Source: Chromera velia (taxonomy: Eukaryota > Sar > Chromeraceae). From it: a stretch of DNA of 20,000 nt. The DNA lies in the NCBI GenBank assembly GCA_018398765.1, contig JAHBMJ010002889.1:4892-24891 (forward strand), written 5' to 3'. A program made the translations under genes and the position numbers. The notes beneath the pieces were generated by a model, which was not told where the DNA came from, ran no database searches, and worked only from the letters and a program-made list of their open reading frames with translations. This document shows positions 8,158 to 18,600 of this stretch, in pieces. The stretch's first letter is position 1; each line of letters starts with the position of its first letter.

Positions 8158-11100
8158 TCACGAGGACCCCCCTTTCTTCCTGATGTACTCGTCGATTGCC
8201 CACCGGGGAATGTTGTACTTTCGCTGAAGCTCCTTACCCCTTCCGTCTGTTCCGTCGATCATGGAAGTCAACTGAGGAACAGACATTGCATCGAGCATCG
8301 CAGACACACCCGCAGACAAACTACTGCCCCCACCTGAAGAAGGGGCAGAGCTACTCTGCTGCTGCTGCTGTGTGACTTCCGGTTCTTCCGGCTCCTCTTC
8401 CTCTTCTTCGCTGCTTTCTCCGTACCCCAGATTCTTCATCATCGTTGACTCACCCTTGACTCTCTTCGGCTTCTTGAACTCTCCACGCATTCCCATCGGG
8501 GCCCGCCCTCCTCCCCGACCGAACCCTCCACGTCCTCCACCACCACCACCGTACCCTCCGCGTCTCACGCCGCCAAACCCCCCAGAGGGCCGTGAGAACC
8601 CCCCTCCGGCGTGGCCTGCACTAGCTGCAGACCCCCACGCACCCGTGTTGATCGTGCCGGATGTTCCTGTTCCCCCGCTCCGGCCCCAACCGGAGGCGGA
8701 GGAAGAAAAAGGAGCCGGAGCATTTTGTCCGAGTGGCCTCGGATTTTGCCCGAGTAGCCTCGGACGATTGGCACTTGCTGCTGATGCTGCAGGGGGGCGG
8801 GAGGAAGAGGAAGAACCCCACCCACCTGCTGCAGATCCCCACGCAGTCGTGTTGATGGGCCGGGGGGCTGTCTGCTGCTGCTGCTGCTTCGGCTGGGGTT
8901 GCGGGCGCACTTTCGGCTTCGGGGCTGCGACAGTCGAAGTTGCGAGGGGGCGGGTGGGTGCTGACGAGGTGGTCGCCCACTCGTCTCTGAAGGTCGAGGA
9001 TGAGGATGGCGCTGTTGGTTTGGGTTTGGCCATGGGAACAGAGGGTGCGGTCTGTCCTCCGTTCCTCTGCTGCTGCTGCTGCTGGACTTGCTCTCTCGTT
9101 TTGAGTACGACTGGAACTCCCGACCCCGACTGTGGCTGGGATGATGCAGAGGCAGGGGTCGACTGCTGCTGCTGGGTTTTCAGAGAAACCATACGCACAG
9201 GGGGAGTCGTTTTCTGTTGTGAGGTAGGGGTGGTTTGGGAAGCATTGCAGAGATTCCACGAAGGGTGTGTGTCGTCGGGGGTGGAGACGCTCGAAGAGGC
9301 CCCTTGACGACTTGCAGGTGTTTGGTCCCCCTGGGAACCCATGGACAGTCCCCTGCCTGCTCTGGCAAGGGCGTTGCGGGCAAAGTTGGTGGCAAAGAGG
9401 GAAACACCCCGACTGTCCTTCTCGGCCTGTTTTGCCTTCAGGGCAGCTTCTGCCTTCCATCTGGCAAACTCTTCTGCTCTTCTCTCCTCATCTCGTCGTG
9501 GTCTCTCCCTTCTGTCTCTCTCTCTTTCCCTTTCTTCCTCAACCTCCCGCCCCCGTGCTCGCATCATGCGGCGCTCACGAAGCGAGTATATTTCGTCGTC
9601 CCTGCTGTCATCGGAACGCCGAGACACAGTGCCCCCCCAATCTGCCTCTCTTTCTTTGATCTGCGTCGCTGTGGGTGCGCGGGATCTGGGCGACGAGGGT
9701 GAACGGCTGGGGCCGGTGGATGGGTGTCGGGATGCACCCCGCGAGGAAGCTTGGTGTCTCTTCTCTTCTTCACTTCCCCCCTCTGAGTCCGAAATGACCA
9801 CCACGACGTCTTCCTCCCTCTCCTCCAACTCTCGCAATGCAGCCGCACGAACGCTTGTCGGCTGTTGGGGTGACTTCTTCTGCTTCTGCGTTTGCGGTTG
9901 TCGCTGGTCGAAGGACGTGGGCTTCCTGGCAGGAGAGGGGGAGTCAGACACGACGTGAACACCCACAGAGCCCACACCGGAAAGACCAGACACCCCCCTG
10001 CCAGTCGCAGTGGAAATTCCAGAGACGCCCCTGGATTGATGTCTCTTCTGCTGGTTGCTGCTGGGGGTTTGTTGTTTGGGGCTGGCGGGGAGATCATCGT
10101 CTTCCATGCCCCCCTCCAAATCAGCGTAGGAGTTGGGGCTCCCGTCTGCGAGGAAATCGGGTGGGCCCGCAAAGGAATTCTCCCTCCGCTCAGACGATCG
10201 CAACCTACTGAACCCCTCTTGAGACCCGGACTTCTTCTTCTGGTGCTGCTGGGGGCCGTACGAACCAAAGTCCCATAGGGAGAGGTCGGGAAGGAGCCTC
10301 TTGTTGTCGGGACGACGCGCGCCGATAGGAGTTTCAGCTGACACACGCGCAGCTATCATGCCTCCAGTAGGCATACGAGACTGCACGGGTCGGGTCGAGG
10401 GGGCAGGCTTGGTTGCAATAAGCTCAACTGTGTCGGGAGTGTCGCTCTTGTCGGTGTCTGAGATGGGAATGCTGCGGTAAGCGGAGCGCGGGGCTTTCGT
10501 TTCTTTGACTTCGCTGCGTCTGTTTCTCCTTCTGAGTCTCTTCTTGGCGGCATCGTACTTCTCTTGGACGAATTCGACCTCGGAATCGGACTCAAAGATG
10601 TCAACAGCGGGTTTTTGGGGTGGAGGCTGCTTTGTCTGAGGATCGGGGGTGTTGGTTTGGGTCTGATGGGGTCGGTCTGCCTCTGAAGACCCGTTGGGGG
10701 GGGGCTGTCTGCTTGGCGGCATGGGGCTGCCTCTGAGGCTTTTGGCTTTGGGCACATTCGGCTTCTTGTAGTTGAAAGCCACTCCTACAGGGACCATGAA
10801 GAGGTCAGGTACCTTGATGTTGTCCAAAAAAAGCACTCGCTCTGTGGCGAGACGGGAGAGGCGAACGAACTCAGACACGTCTGTGCGGAGAAGGGAAAAG
10901 GAGACGGAGACGTCTTGGTATCCCCTGTGTTTGTCAGGGGCCTCGAAGTGATGTGCGAAGGAGGGGGCTTTGTTAAATCGGACGATCAAGTCACTAACAA
11001 GCTCTAGTGCATGGAGTACGAAGTACATGTCCCGCCAGATACAGAGTTCCCCCTTCTCACTCATAGTCCCTCCCTCCCTCACAATGGACTGGCACACTGC

Positions 11101-11892
11101 CGGGGAATTTCCGAAAAAATTAAAGAGAACGAGGGAATCGAATCGGAAGGCCGACATCCTCTTCTGCCCCGCACACTGAAGGTACCTAGGCACACCCCTG
11201 GTCAAACCACAAAAACCAACGACCCCCTCAGGGACCCTCTCAAGGAGGACAGCAACCACCAGAGCTTCTGCGTAGGACACAATCTTGTGTGCAAACACAA
11301 ACAGTCTACCCTTCTCCCTGTTGGATGAGATTTGCTCGTCCAGTTCTTCGTCATCCCTAGGAGCCTCGAGAGGTGCATCGAGACCCACGAGGTCACACAG
11401 TGTGTGGGCATCTGCGACGTTTCGACAGACGAGAAGTGCGGTCTGGACACGATTGCGCATTGAGGGCACTGAATCTGCCCCCCTGTCATCGTCATGGTCT
11501 GCTGCAGTGTGGCGGCGCCCTGGGTCGCTCTGGTGCTGTCCCTCCAGACACGCAGGCCCAAAGGGACTCGGAAGGAAGGCCGCGAGGGTGCGACGCCAGT
11601 GGGCGTATGTGTCAGTGCCCTGCTGCCCTCCCGTCTTCCCCACCCACACTCCGCCCTGACTTCCGTTGAGCCCTTTCGGTGCTCTGATCTCAACAGAGGC
11701 CGCCCCTCTGACAAGGAGGGGCATGGTGTCCTCTGGGAAGGGGAGACGGAGAGAGGCCAAGGCAGACACACGGTGTGTCAGGAGGGCCTGTACCTCAGTT
11801 GCGGTTCTGCCCTCCGAGTCCTCGGGAGAGGAGGGGATCTCGGGTGGCAGGGAGCTCAGGGGGAGACGGGAGATGACGGAGAGCGCAGAAGC
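8158..11892 (-). CDS. Helicase terminal exon: motif V, then low-complexity RGG/polyQ tail
   Basis: 1,244 codons plus the TGA stop; acceptor CTGCAG. About residues 1-375 of the exon finish the helicase-like fold: RVQTALLVCRNVADAHTLCDLVG, RLFVFAHKIVSYAEALVV, and AFRFDSLVLFNFFGNSP (the TRANK1-type motif V). No TRAR-like motif VI is visible afterwards. From about 10750 downward the chain is disordered: acidic patches, polyQ (about 8357-8371, 8870-8889, 9068-9085), Arg/Glu-rich helix, and RGG repeats (about 8465-8600). The last 50 residues (AMLDAMSVPQLTSMIDG ... IPRWAIDEYIRKKG) look folded. Confidence 0.85.
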   Translation of the reverse strand, partial: ASALSVISRLPLSSLPPEIPSSPEDSEGRTATEVQALLTHRVSALASLRLPFPEDTMPLLVRGAASVEIRAPKGLNGSQGGVWVGKTGGQQGTDTYAHWRRTLAAFLPSPFGPACLEGQHQSDPGRRHTAADHDDDRGADSVPSMRNRVQTALLVCRNVADAHTLCDLVGLDAPLEAPRDDEELDEQISSNREKGRLFVFAHKIVSYAEALVVAVLLERVPEGVVGFCGLTRGVPRYLQCAGQKRMSAFRFDSLVLFNFFGNSPAVCQSIVREGGTMSEKGELCIWRDMYFVLHALELVSDLIVRFNKAPSFAHHFEAPDKHRGYQDVSVSFSLLRTDVSEFVRLSRLATERVLFLDNIKVPDLFMVPVGVAFNYKKPNVPKAKSLRGSPMPPSRQPPPNGSSEADRPHQTQTNTPDPQTKQPPPQKPAVDIFESDSEVEFVQEKYDAAKKRLRRRNRRSEVKETKAPRSAYRSIPISDTDKSDTPDTVELIATKPAPSTRPVQSRMPTGGMIAARVSAETPIGARRPDNKRLLPDLSLWDFGSYGPQQHQKKKSGSQEGFSRLRSSERRENSFAGPPDFLADGSPNSYADLEGGMEDDDLPASPKQQTPSSNQQKRHQSRGVSGISTATGRGVSGLSGVGSVGVHVVSDSPSPARKPTSFDQRQPQTQKQKKSPQQPTSVRAAALRELEEREEDVVVVISDSEGGSEEEKRHQASSRGASRHPSTGPSRSPSSPRSRAPTATQIKEREADWGGTVSRRSDDSRDDEIYSLRERRMMRARGREVEEERERERDRRERPRRDEERRAEEFARWKAEAALKAKQAEKDSRGVSLFATNFARNALARAGRGLSMGSQGDQTPASRQGASSSVSTPDDTHPSWNLCNASQTTPTSQQKTTPPVRMVSLKTQQQQSTPASASSQPQSGSGVPVVLKTREQVQQQQQQRNGGQTAPSVPMAKPKPTAPSSSSTFRDEWATTSSAPTRPLATSTVAAPKPKVRPQPQPKQQQQQTAPRPINTTAWGSAAGGWGSSSSSRPPAASAASANRPRLLGQNPRPLGQNAPAPFSSSASGWGRSGGTGTSGTINTGAWGSAASAGHAGGGFSRPSGGFGGVRRGGYGGGGGGRGGFGRGGGRAPMGMRGEFKKPKRVKGESTMMKNLGYGESSEEEEEEPEEPEVTQQQQQSSSAPSSGGGSSLSAGVSAMLDAMSVPQLTSMIDGTDGRGKELQRKYNIPRWAIDEYIRKKGGSS

Positions 11893-13375
11893 CTGCAGGA
11901 AAATGAGAAAGAGAGAGAGCTTGAGTGAAAGATCGCATGGAAAAGGGGGGGGCAGGGAGACTACCCCGAGGGGGTCATGTGAGAGTTTATTCGTTTTCTC
12001 TTTCATTCCTTCTCTGTTTCCTTCCATTTTTTGGTGACAGCAAGAGGGTCCTGAACGATCATCAGTCAAGGGATGGTCAGGCACACATTGAGAAAGAAAA
12101 GGCTTTCGAACTCATGCAACCGTCAAAGAGGAACAAACTGATCATTTTGCCATCGGGGAAGACCAAACAAAGGAGAAGGAAGCTGACCTGGAAGAGACTC
12201 GGTCTTGTCGCGACACATCGGGAAAGGTTCCCGAGGCGGCCTGCGAACAGCGCCGTCTGCCTGTCTGTGAAGGCCTTTGCCAGCAGATGGACGTTGGCGC
12301 TTCTCATCCGCACAGACTGAAGAACTTGGGGTGCCGACTTGCTCCCTCCCCCCTTTTTATCCTCAACAGGAGGAGGAAGGGGGAAAGCAGGCGGACCGAG
12401 GGGGAGGCAGACTTTGTGGAGGGAGGAGAGAAGGGCAGAGATCGGCACAGGCCCCTCTTTCTCTCCTGTCTGCATCAAGGAGGGAGGGAGGGAGGGAGGA
12501 AGAGGTGACAGAGCATACCAATCGAGACATGCAGGAGAAAGGACGCCTTGCGTCGATGTGTGGAGGTGAGAGCGCGGGAGCGTACAAGGGACGAATTGCT
12601 GAAAGGAAACTCCCTTTTCTGCTTTGAATTTTTGGTTCCTTCCGGAGGACGGCGAGATTAAATAAAAGACGGAGAAATACAGAGAGAGAGAGAGAGAGAG
12701 TCCACGTCGCCGTGTATTCCCAGGGCTTCGAAAATGAAGAAAAGGGACTGCTTTCCCTCTGTAGTTCTCCCGGCCTTCGCGTTTTCCACCCGCATTTTCA
12801 TCTTGTCTTTTGCCTCTAACGGAAGAAAACTGAGGGCAATCTCGGGAGACCGCAAAAACATATCATGAACATCCCTGCTTATCCTTCTTCTTCGCTGCCC
12901 ATTTTTTCGCTCTGTCTCTGTGTCCTTCCAGAAGAGAAAAAACTTTGAACAGACTTCTGCTTGCTCACTCACTCACTCATTCACTCACTCACTCATTCAC
13001 TCACTCACTTACCGCATCCGCAGTCATGGTCAGATTCCCAGACCCCCTCTCCCTTCTTGCGTTGTCGATCAGAGCCCGAAAGAGTGCGAGCTCCGTCTTC
13101 GTCACAGTCTCGCAGTCGTCAATCATGAGAAAATCAGGACGCCACAGCCACTCCCATCGTTCAGGAGGGGAAGGGGCAAGCTTCTCCTTCTCCTCAGATG
13201 AGGATGACCCCTCGGGGGCTGAGGGGGTCGACACAGAGACTCCGGAAGCGTAGGCCAGAAGGCTGAGAGATAGCTCGGAACGGGTCCACTTCTTCTTCTC
13301 GTCGCTCTGTCCTTCTGGCTGGGCCATGCTGTACCTGCACACATAGACACACACATGTATATATATGCACACACT

Positions 13376-13414
<39 letters not shown>

Positions 13415-14250
13415 GGCTGCAATCGAGTGGGGAGAGAAATGTACTGATGCAGATACAGACAGACAAAAGCACACGCACTCTCACGTCCCCCCACGCCTGC
13501 ACACCCCCACAAACAGACACCTTCACGGCGCATTCGACGAGGCGTCGGTCTGTCTCGCTTCATTTTCATGAAGACGTACATCACAGCTGGGGAAGGAAAA
13601 CATGCAAAAATCATGTCATTTCAAACCCATGCAGCCAGCCAGCCAGCAAGTCCTCTTAATTTCCTCCCTGATAGAGTTGCAAATCGACTGACTTGTACCC
13701 CAAGACGGCGCTGTGGGCGATGAGCAGGGCCTCGATGGAGGCGCAGATGTCAACAGCCGTCTCTCTGGCTGAGGGTGCCGTGGCGTCGGTCTGCTCGGGG
13801 TCCTTGGCATCGCACCTCTTCTCGACGTACTGCCAGTGCTTGAGCATCAGCCGCTCCCAGGAACTTTCTCCCTGCTCGTAGAGGGCTCGGACGCCCTCCT
13901 GCCGAGAAGAGACGACAAGAGAGAGAAATCAAAAAGAACAGAGAGAGGCATAGGTACGGATGAACGCACACCGCCAGTGCTTCATTATCAGAAGAGGGGG
14001 GCGGATCAAGAAGGAGCGGACTGATGCAAAAAATGAAGAGACACCCGAAAGCTTCGAGTTTCATCGTCAGAACAAAAGGGAGCGAGAAAGGAAAAATGGC
14101 ATCATTGAAGGAAGAGAGGAAGGGAAGGGAAGGAAGGAAGGAAGGCAGGAAGGAAGGAAGGATCAACAAACTGACCGGAGTAGCAGCTGCATGGATGTGT
14201 CTCTCGGCCTCTCGCCAGACGAATCGGGCCTGCAGGAGGAGACACACCAA

Positions 14251-14292
<42 letters not shown>

Positions 14293-14293
14293 C

Positions 14294-14379
<86 letters not shown>

Positions 14380-15596
14380 ATTTCTGCGAACATCTGCGCA
14401 GAGTGCTCAGAGGAAAGTGTGAACAAGTAGGAAAAAGCGGACGGTATTTTCTGAATCTCAGCCTTCGATTTGTCGATTTGTGGAAGCGAGAGGCGTAAAC
14501 AATAAGCGCTATGTATACACGCGGCATGCGCACGCAAAGGCAGCCTGATCGATCAAATGATTACAAGGGAAGGAAGGAAGGACAGAAGATGGGGGCATGC
14601 AAACAAACAAACCCGAGGAAGAAAGGGGAATGCACCTCTGCTGCGAAAGACAAAACTGAAAGGACCAAACATTCACAGCCAAGAAATCGTTTGGAAGCAG
14701 AGAGACACCCAGACAGGGACGAGACAATGCAAAGAATCCATCAGTCAGCCAACCAATCAAACAAAGCAAAAAAAAAAAAACGAAACCCAAGCGAAGAAAT
14801 AGACGAAGGAAAGAAAAGAAGAAAGGGACTGACGAGGCATGCGTCCACCACCGTCACATCTGCCCTTCGTCTCCCCGTCTCGTCAAGAGAACGCAACCAG
14901 AGTCCGAAACCGTCCTTGTTGTCCAACTCTGGTGCTTTCCACGTCGACACACGAGCCTCTTTCCCTTCTGCCTTCATCACCTCTCCCTCTTCCCGTAACC
15001 CTTCCGACACTCTCCTCGACAGCTCCCGAACCAACTTCTCCCTCTCCTCACTCGCACTGACCCACTTCGCGTTGTTCATCACATCATTCCACAACCAGGA
15101 CCGAACATGCGGCCACAGGGTGGACACAAATTTCTCCTCCGTCAACTCATTCGCCTCTGCCCTCTCTCCATTCACTTCCACCTCCCGAGGCTCGTCCATC
15201 AAATTCAATTTCCTCACCCCTCCCACCAACGGATTCTTCAAAGAACCGTCGAGACGGAGAAGAAACTCTCGCAGACTGCAGATCGAAAATCGAGTCAACT
15301 CATCAGTCAGCGGCAGCCCATCCCTCCCGTCACTCTCCCCCATCCCCTCCAGCATCCACCAACCACACATCATCAACGCCCCCTTCCGCAACTCCTCCAC
15401 CTCCTCCTCCGGCGTATCGTAGGGAAGCACCAAAACTGCCGAGCTAAGCTTCTTTGCGCTTTTCCCCGCCCCGCTCATCACCTTCATACACTCCTTCTGG
15501 AGCTCCACGAATCTCGACAGGACAACCCTCGTCTTGCCCGAAGATGCGCACCCCGCGAGGAGGACAGACGAAGGGTCTCGAGCAGCAGCCTCCTGA

Positions 15597-15630
<34 letters not shown>

Positions 15631-18600
15631 TCAAATTCATGCAGGGAGGGGTAGTGCAGCAGTGCAGAAGGAAGGAGACAGGAATGACAAGGAGAGAAGG
15701 ACAGAAGAAACAGTTCAATGCCCCAATGAAGAGATCAATCAGAGAGACACGGTCAGAGACATCAGAAGGAAACCTTGACGTACGTACGTACGCACGCACG
15801 CGTGCACGCGCACACACACACACAGAGGGACATTCACAAGAAAAACCCTCCAACACAGAGAACTCAGACGGGCATGCGCAAAAAGAAACTGAAGGCCAAA
15901 AACCAATTGAGTGATGAAAAGATGCCAGAAAACGAGATGAAAGATACACAATCAATTTCCCCACACCCAGCTCTGCCAAAAACCCACCAATCTTCACCAA
16001 ACCAAATCACGCACAGATGACTCACCTGACTGGGTGACAGAACAAAAGGCAGGCTGGTGAATGTCAAGCTGAGTTGAAGAGGCGATCTGTCCTTCGTCCC
16101 TTCTTTCTCCTTCTTCTTCCATCTCTCTTTCGCCTCATTGTCGGTCTCCCACATCAACGCAGCCAGCGCTGCCCCCCCTGCGGGAGCTCTCCTGAAGTCC
16201 AAAAACTCCAGAGACGAAGAAACAGGTAAGAGCCGCCCCCCCGCTCCCCCTGACGAAGACACGTTGACGTTCACAGAGAGAGACTCCAATGCCTCCACGT
16301 CATCCGCAGTCACACTCTCGTAATGGTCCTGCCACCCCCTCAGCTGGTCGGACAGAGACGCCAGAGGAAATTTGTCCACTCCCTCAGGGAGGCCCTCAGG
16401 CAAACCAAGGGACTCGGGGTCAGAAGCACCAACTGCATTGGATGCATACATACATGAAGAAGAATTCGCGGAGAGAAACGCACACACGCACACGCACACG
16501 CACACGCATGCAAAACCAACATGAAGACATTCATGAAGACAGAAAGCTGTGGCACAGCAGAGCGAAACGGTAAGAAGCTCAAAGTAGACTGTGATCGCTT
16601 TCTTCGCCTTCTTTCGGATGTTTCTCTCCACTTAAATGCACAGATGGATGCACACCGGAATCAGCCTCAGGGAAAAACGAGATCATCGAAGCAACGAGGA
16701 GGAAAAGAGTGCTTACCGAAGTAGCGGGCTTCAATTTTTTCGGGTTGAAAGAGGCTCCGCTCTCCTCTGTCCCCCCCGTCATAGAAGACTCCCGTGTGTG
16801 TCGTCTGGCTCTCCCGCACTCTCAGCGTCTTCTCACGCAACGAGGGGGAGAGATTTTCGAACCGCCTCTGGATCCTCTTCAGCAACGCACTCATGTACTC
16901 GGCTGCACACACACACACACACACATACACACACATACACACACACACACACACACTCACTCACTCACTCACTCACTCACTGAATACACATGCAAATTTT
17001 CCTACAGAAGGCTCTCTGTGCAAACAGAAGAGGAAGGACCGAGGGCCCTCTTCATCTGCTGTCTATCACTCCTTGAATGTCTTCAACAGTGATGGAATGG
17101 ACACGGGGGAAGGCCTCTAGACCTACTTAAGCCAAAAAGAAAGCCACGGTGTGTGCAGCATTCTGCCTGTCTGTCTGTCTGTCTGTCCAAAGCCATGCGT
17201 TTGCCCCCTCCACTGCTGCCTGCCGAGAGGGTGCGTGGGTGCGGGGGCACGTTTCCGCCTCCCCTCCCTTATGTGTGCTCCTCCCAATTGAGGTATACAT
17301 GATGAATGACAAAGTGCCTGCCTGCCTGCCTGCCTGAAGGACTACCTGCTTGACTGACTGACGATCAGCTGTGAGTCCCCACACGCGCACTGCCTGCATT
17401 TCGGCCTTGGGGTCGGGTTCCAGTGACCAGATCATCTGCACAGTTGTCTGCAGGTTGAAGAAGGCACCTCCCGAGGAGCCGTAGGGGATCTCCTCAACAA
17501 ACGCGCACGTCTCGGGAGTCCCCGACATGTTCCCCTGGTTAGCGATCCGGCGGGAGTCCTGCAACAAATTTAGCTCGGTGAGTCAATGAATACGTAAAGA
17601 CACAAGAAAGGAATGGAGAGAGAGAAACGTGCATGAAGGGAGGCTCGGCCTGGGAAAAAAGTTGCTGTCTCTCGTTATGCGCGCTGGCGAAGATAGGAAT
17701 CAATTCACTCGCCAAGTCAACCAGCCAAACTACGAACAGCTTGTTTCTCCCTTCCTCGCAAGCCTAGATGAAACGAAGCAGAAGCAACAGAAAAAGAAGC
17801 CGGGGTAAAATGCCTTCCTCTTCCCAACACAACAACAACAGGACCGCCACCAGAACTGTTTTTCCTGTCTACTCCCAGAAGGCTTCACTCACTCAGCAAT
17901 TCTTCTTGACAAAACACATCGATCAATTTGCATTCTGATCTGCAGCTGATCTGATCAAGCGAGGAAGCCAGCCAATCACCTGCATGGGGACTCACCATGG
18001 CGCCCTCCACAAGTCTGCGCAGTCTCGCCCCCACCCCCGCCAGAAGTGCCCGGTGATCCTCCAGGTTCCTCACAGTCAGTCCGAATGCCTCGGGGTCCAC
18101 CAACTGTTCAATCACTCCCATGCTGATCTGCAAAGGGAACTCAGACTGTCCTTCCTTCATTTTCAGCACCCGCAAATCCTGGCTGAAAGGGCACTGCAGC
18201 CACACGTCTCTGCCCACACACGGCGGCTGCACGGTCTCCTTCGACTCCACGTCGATCCGTCCGACCATCGATAGAGGTTCGACAAGAGGCAGCACCCCTG
18301 ACGCATCCCTCACAAGAGGCTCCGCATCTCCCTTCAACATGTGCTCGTGCAGGGCTGCCCACCGGGGTGACAGGTCCCGCAACACAGACACGTTCCCAAC
18401 AATCCACACAGAATGCCGAGCACCCTGCGCCATGGCTTGGAAGAGCGGCCGCAGCGACACGGGCGCCTTGGCTCCTCCGAACGCTGTGCCTCCTGTGACA
18501 TGCGAATACGATCTGACGGGGGAAACCATCAAAATGTCACAACCACGAGGGCCCATACCCAGGGCTTGGATGGGAGACAGGACGCGAAGAGAGAGACGCG

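Larger units (their letters stand above)
12317..13012 (-). other. Longest intron but one of the helicase gene
   Basis: No in-phase exon was found inside, although motif III looks short here, so a missed micro-exon is possible. It holds an (AG)10 run at 12681-12700 and the GAGT run after the donor. Confidence 0.55.

Noticed and set aside
7527-8183. Plus-strand open frame of 218 codons with HASHPPPLSC repeats
   Set aside because: Its length comes from the 25-bp tandem repeat, which stays open in all three frames. It has no family resemblance and overlaps the helicase stop on the other strand.
8372-9307. Plus-strand 311-codon frame
   Set aside because: It is the antisense shadow of the low-complexity helicase tail (polyQ becomes Cys/Ala runs, RGG becomes Pro runs).
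12658-12972. Extra helicase exon in the intron
   Set aside because: The minus-strand frame lacks a good acceptor/donor pair and shows no helicase motif.
14511-15422. Plus-strand 303-codon frame
   Set aside because: Antisense to the Walker A exon, which has a clear helicase motif and in-phase splice sites on the minus strand.
17363-17996. Gene boundary between two separate helicase genes
   Set aside because: Exons on both sides join in phase and the linker resembles that of known two-module proteins; no start or end signal was seen. Kept as an alternative only.
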